NCBI RefSeq assembly: GCF_000247695.1
Contig: NW_004624795.1
Coordinates: 12,428,870 to 12,492,869 of the forward strand
DNA from: Heterocephalus glaber
Taxonomy: Eukaryota; Chordata; Mammalia; Rodentia; Bathyergidae
Direction: 5' to 3'
DNA length: 64,000 nt
How positions within the stretch are numbered: the stretch's first letter is position 1; every line of letters begins with the position of its first letter. Below, one piece after another: positions 60,793 to 64,000 of the stretch. Position numbers and translations under genes: made by a program. The notes beneath the pieces were generated by a model. It made no database searches and was not told the DNA's origin. It worked only from the letters and a program-made list of their open reading frames with translations.

Positions 60793-61783
60793 CTCTGCCA
60801 CATACAAGCACAAGGCCAAGCTCTTAATGGCTCCTGCTCTTCCGTTGAGCAGCCCTGATTAAACTGGACTCAGTCAGGAGCGCTGATCTGGGGACCGTGG
60901 AGGATGCCAAGGAACAGGCCAGCTCTTTGAAAGCTGTTTGGGTGAATGTTAGTGTATCATCTTTCACTTGTGTAATTTTTCAAAATTCAGCCACAGGTCT
61001 TCCTGGACCTCTGGCTGAGTTTTGACTTTTTTTTTTTTTCTCTAGGCTGTGGTAAAAGATGAAAGAGACATTCATTTGGTAGGAGGGGGAGTGGGACATC
61101 AAACTGCTTTTAAATGATGCAAAGAAACCCTTTCTTCCCCCTCTCCTTTCCACTTCTGCCTTGGTACTGACTTTGAAAAACCTTCCAAGGCAGCAGACGC
61201 TAAGAAGATGAGCACTTTCTTGAGCTGCTTTGTGAGGTCGGATTTTTTTTTTTTAATACACTGGAAATCTATCTCGCCTCTGAATCATCTGTCGGTTCTC
61301 CTGGAGGAGCAGAGAGGAGGGTACAGGCCAGCCAGTGGGCTTTGTGACTGTCCCTCGGCCTAGCCAAGAGATAACAGATTTCGAAAGTGCTGTGTTTATC
61401 ACAAGAGAGCAGCGTGGTCAGAGAGGCAGTGAGGAGAAAGCCAGCGGGCCTTCTGTAATGGACGGATTGCAAACTTTTCCTGTGAAGCAAAGGGAGCCCA
61501 CAAGTGTGTCTCTTTCAAGAGGAGAAGAAATGTAAAGTGAAGCTCCAGAGAAATAAGTTTTTTCTGTCTGGTGCTTCATGTAGGCTTAATGATTCTAGGA
61601 GGGGCCCTGAAAATGGCAGAGACCTCAATTCTCCCCCCTCCCATTCTGGGCTCCCTAACTAGAGAGGTTTGCAAAGCTTAAGGGGATTAATGCTCTTTAA
61701 ACCTCTGCACTGCTTCCTGCCCCTCCTGGGATCGGGTGCTAATAAAGATGTACCAGCTTGGAAGGGCTGGTAAACACTGCTTT

Positions 61784-61797
61784 GTTGCCATGGCAAC
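61784..61797. promoter_or_regulatory. Perfect RFX X-box palindrome
   Basis: GTTGCCATGGCAAC is a 14-nt perfect palindrome and is the optimal symmetric X-box known for RFX1-type factors (GTNRCC, short spacer, RGYAAC). It is in a repeat-free stretch with nearby TAAT cores (aggtaattagac at 61902-61913). Confidence 0.7.
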
Positions 61798-62284
61798 AGG
61801 CAAAACAAGAACGATGCGGAGTATTGCTAACAAGAGTCCTTATGATCAAGAGTTTAAGGAGGGGGAAAGAAGCGGTTCTTAAAAATGCAGAGAGTCTTGG
61901 CGAGGTAATTAGACTTGGTGCTCTCAAAGTAAATTTATAGTTTTACGGAGTATTACTAGAGAGTCTTGTTGCTTGCAAAGTCACCCTCCATCAAGTACAA
62001 GGAACAGCATAATCAGTAAGAGCCACCAGCATCTGCCGCCAGTTGCCGCAGTGAAGCTGGGCCCTAGCATCCCGAGACACCTTCCCCTCTCTCCTTCTCA
62101 GCAAGTAGTCACGATGTGTGCATTTTCTTGGGAAGTGTCAAAAAGCTCTTATTTCCTGCCTTCTCAGTGTTGAAAAAGGTATAAGGGAATGCTCTACACC
62201 TGCCTGATGTCTGCGGTGTTAGTGTTATTAACAAGGATGATAGATGATAACTGGCTGATTAGAAAACCCTCCTGGTGCATGGGT

Positions 62285-62435
62285 ACTGGGCTGAGTACTT
62301 GCTTTAGCTCACTTCACCTTCATCCTGACCCTCTGCCCATTTTTCATAAGGAAAAGAGAGAGGTTCAGGACCTTGCCCTCAGGGACACACACAGCCCGCC
62401 AGCAGCAGAGCTGAGATTTGAGCCTAGGTATAGCG
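62285..62435 (-). mobile_element. MIR SINE fragment
   Basis: 'gggctgagtacttgctttagctcac', 'aggttcaggaccttgccc' and 'gcagagctgagatttgagcctagg' are in antisense MIR order. Confidence 0.7.
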
Positions 62436-63199
62436 CCTAGACTTTGGTCCATGAGCCAAATCAGTATGTGCAGATCTACTCATCTCTTGGCACTATAATT
62501 GTCATTCTGGAGCAGCCCCTGCAGGGATCTTTTGCCCAAACATGGCGAGACTTCCATGGGCACCTGGAATTCTCTGCCATTGCTTTCCCCTCAAGAGTAC
62601 TTGGGCACTGTGTTAAGCTCCTTGGAAAGGCCTCTGCTGCCCATGCATGTTTTAAAGTCCTGTGGACCATGGACGAGGAGTGGGGTGGCGTGGGAAGGTG
62701 GGGTTACTAGTGTCAGGTCCCTGGTCTGCCCAGCTGACAAGCTGCTAGAAGGGAGCCAGATGCTTAAGCTGCACCAGGGGCCTCCCACACGCCTGGCCCT
62801 TGTACTGTCCAGCTCTGGGTTGCTCTATCGTCTGCATCCAGAGCCATGCACTACTGTAGCTCCCTTCACATTTCCCTGGCAACTCCTGCTGCTCCCTGGG
62901 GACTCCAGACCTGCCCCTGTCTGATCCATTCAGAGGAATCTTTGAGAACTGTAACTCAGATATGCTCTGTCCAGGTCCCCTAGCATGCCATCCAAGGTGC
63001 TGGTTAACCAAGCCTTTCCTACATCCTCATCCCCGATAGCCTGGGCTACTTGCTCGGCATATCCTGTGCCCCCACAGCTCCTTGACCACTAGGCTGTTTG
63101 AATTCCCATCCACCTAACCTTTGACCAACTCCTGAGGGTCTTTAGGTACAAACCTCTTGCTCTTGAACCTCTGCATATACCGCTGTCATTGTTCTCACT

Positions 63200-63318
63200 G
63201 ACTCCTCCCATTATATGAGGACCTTACTGGTAGGAGAGCATGCTCTATTCTCTTGTCATCCCCAGTACATGGGACATGATAGGTATGTGGTACCTGTTTG
63301 TTAACTAGAAGAGTGATA
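63200..63318 (+). mobile_element. L2 LINE 3' end
   Basis: 'ctctattctcttgtcatccccagtacatgggacatgataggtatg' followed by 'tttgttaactag' matches the L2 terminus (cccagtgcctggcacatagtagg in consensus). Confidence 0.6.
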
Positions 63319-63335
63319 GTGTTTATCCTCACCAG

Positions 63336-63349
63336 GTTGCTATAGCAAC
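63336..63349. promoter_or_regulatory. RFX X-box-like perfect palindrome
   Basis: GTTGCTATAGCAAC is a 14-nt perfect palindrome with inverted GTTGC half-sites and a 4-nt spacer, just right of the L2 end. Confidence 0.6.
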
Positions 63350-64000
63350 AGATCTTCAGTCCTTAGAGGTCCCAAGGTCATACACCTGCCTTTCTGAGCC
63401 CTACCTGTAATCCGCTCTCCCTGCAGCCAGAGCAGGCTCTCCAGCCTCAGACCTATCACTTTGTGTTGCGACTACTCAACCCATGTCTCAGTGGTGCCCG
63501 GAGACGTTTCCTCTTAGTGGTACCACTAACACATTCTCTGAGTTTTATTGCACGTAAATTTCTTTTATGCTGATAAGCTTCGAACTGGATTGGAATTGAA
63601 TGAGGGACATTGTCCAGTATCTGTCAAGAATGTAATGGTAAACATTTAATGGGTGGATTTTTCCCCTTTTTACTTCCCCACAGTATCAGTTTTCTTATTG
63701 AATTTGGGAAGCAATAGCAATTGATTAAGTTGCAGTAGAGCTTGCCCTAAAAGGAAGTGATTGATAATCCGTTTGGGTCTGGCTTGCTTGCTTTTCCCCT
63801 CCTGATTTCCTTGGCCACTTTTTCAATTACCAACTGTATTTAGCTTGGTTTGCTCATCGTAACTCATTTCCCCTTCCTCCAGGATCTGCAGGGAAGTTGT
63901 AATATAATGTTGGAGTAGTGACATCTAATTATTTCCCTTGGACATCAGTTAGAAATGCAAGAATACATCTTCCTTGAGGTGGACAGACGAGAGATATGAG

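Larger units (their letters stand above)
40792..64000 (+). other. MSI2: MSI2 downstream intron (partial)
   Basis: Sequence right of the donor continues to the window end without the next MSI2 exon, which would begin with the rest of RNP-1 (G-F-G-F-V-T-F). Repeat content is lower than on the left and no young ID SINE was found here. The stretches 41000-43700, 44200-46200, 51450-53400, 54850-56700 and 57700-60200 hold no gene that I can support; several may be conserved non-coding DNA. Confidence 0.85.

Noticed and set aside
1..64000. CRISPR array, operon or other prokaryotic system
   Set aside because: No regular spaced repeats, no dense coding; the SINEs and a spliced MSI2 exon show vertebrate DNA.
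1..64000. Other MSI2 exons
   Set aside because: I looked for the neighbouring RRM2 peptides (K-I-F-V-G-G-L upstream and G-F-G-F-V-T-F downstream) and saw neither.

Overview
The window looks like mammalian nuclear DNA from a non-murid rodent. It carries 7SL-derived B1 SINEs, tRNA-derived ID SINEs, B1-ID chimeras with a shortened ID part, and many old MIR, L2, MER5A-type, Tigger-type and MaLR fossils. The chimeras and the ID subtype (A box followed by a 'ttycgcygcctgc' middle) fit a sciurid- or castorimorph-like rodent better than mouse or rat. I cannot fix the species from sequence alone.

Only one real coding segment is visible: a 49-nt exon at 40743-40791 (+). It has clean splice sites and reads VEDAMLMFDKTTNRHR(G). 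This is the middle of the second RNA-recognition motif of a Musashi protein; the V-E-D-A start points to MSI2 (MSI1 has V-D-D-A there). Everything else appears to be the two flanking introns of this very large gene, transcribed left to right. I found no other exon, no processed pseudogene, no structural RNA gene and no credible independent protein gene. Other open reading frames, including those of 207 and 216 codons, look like chance.

Layout: 1-22 kb is upstream intron with scattered MIR, L2 and MER5A fossils, a GAT microsatellite at 11.0 kb and a nest of ID elements at 15.5-15.85 kb. A near-complete Tigger-like DNA transposon lies at 22.0-22.7 kb. A 3'-truncated, tailless ID copy sits at 26.1 kb. 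Old L1 remnants split by ID insertions lie at 29.5-30.1 and 34.0-34.2 kb. A MaLR LTR ends about 440 bp before the exon. The downstream intron (40.8-64 kb) has few young repeats. Its main repeat is an MLT1-like LTR at 48.9-49.8 kb split by a 451-bp retroposon that contains two diverged copies of one module. Several blocks poor in repeats (20.7-21.1, 31.9-32.3, 46.2-46.5, 50.2-51.0, 52.5-54.9, 60-63.4 kb) carry dense transcription-factor-like motifs.

The least expected signal is a set of near-perfect RFX X-box palindromes, three of them within 3.1 kb at the right end (60246, 61784, 63336) and one at 39174. The best interpretable set is a Musashi-2 intron with candidate enhancers and informative retroposition events. 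I saw no new multi-gene system.
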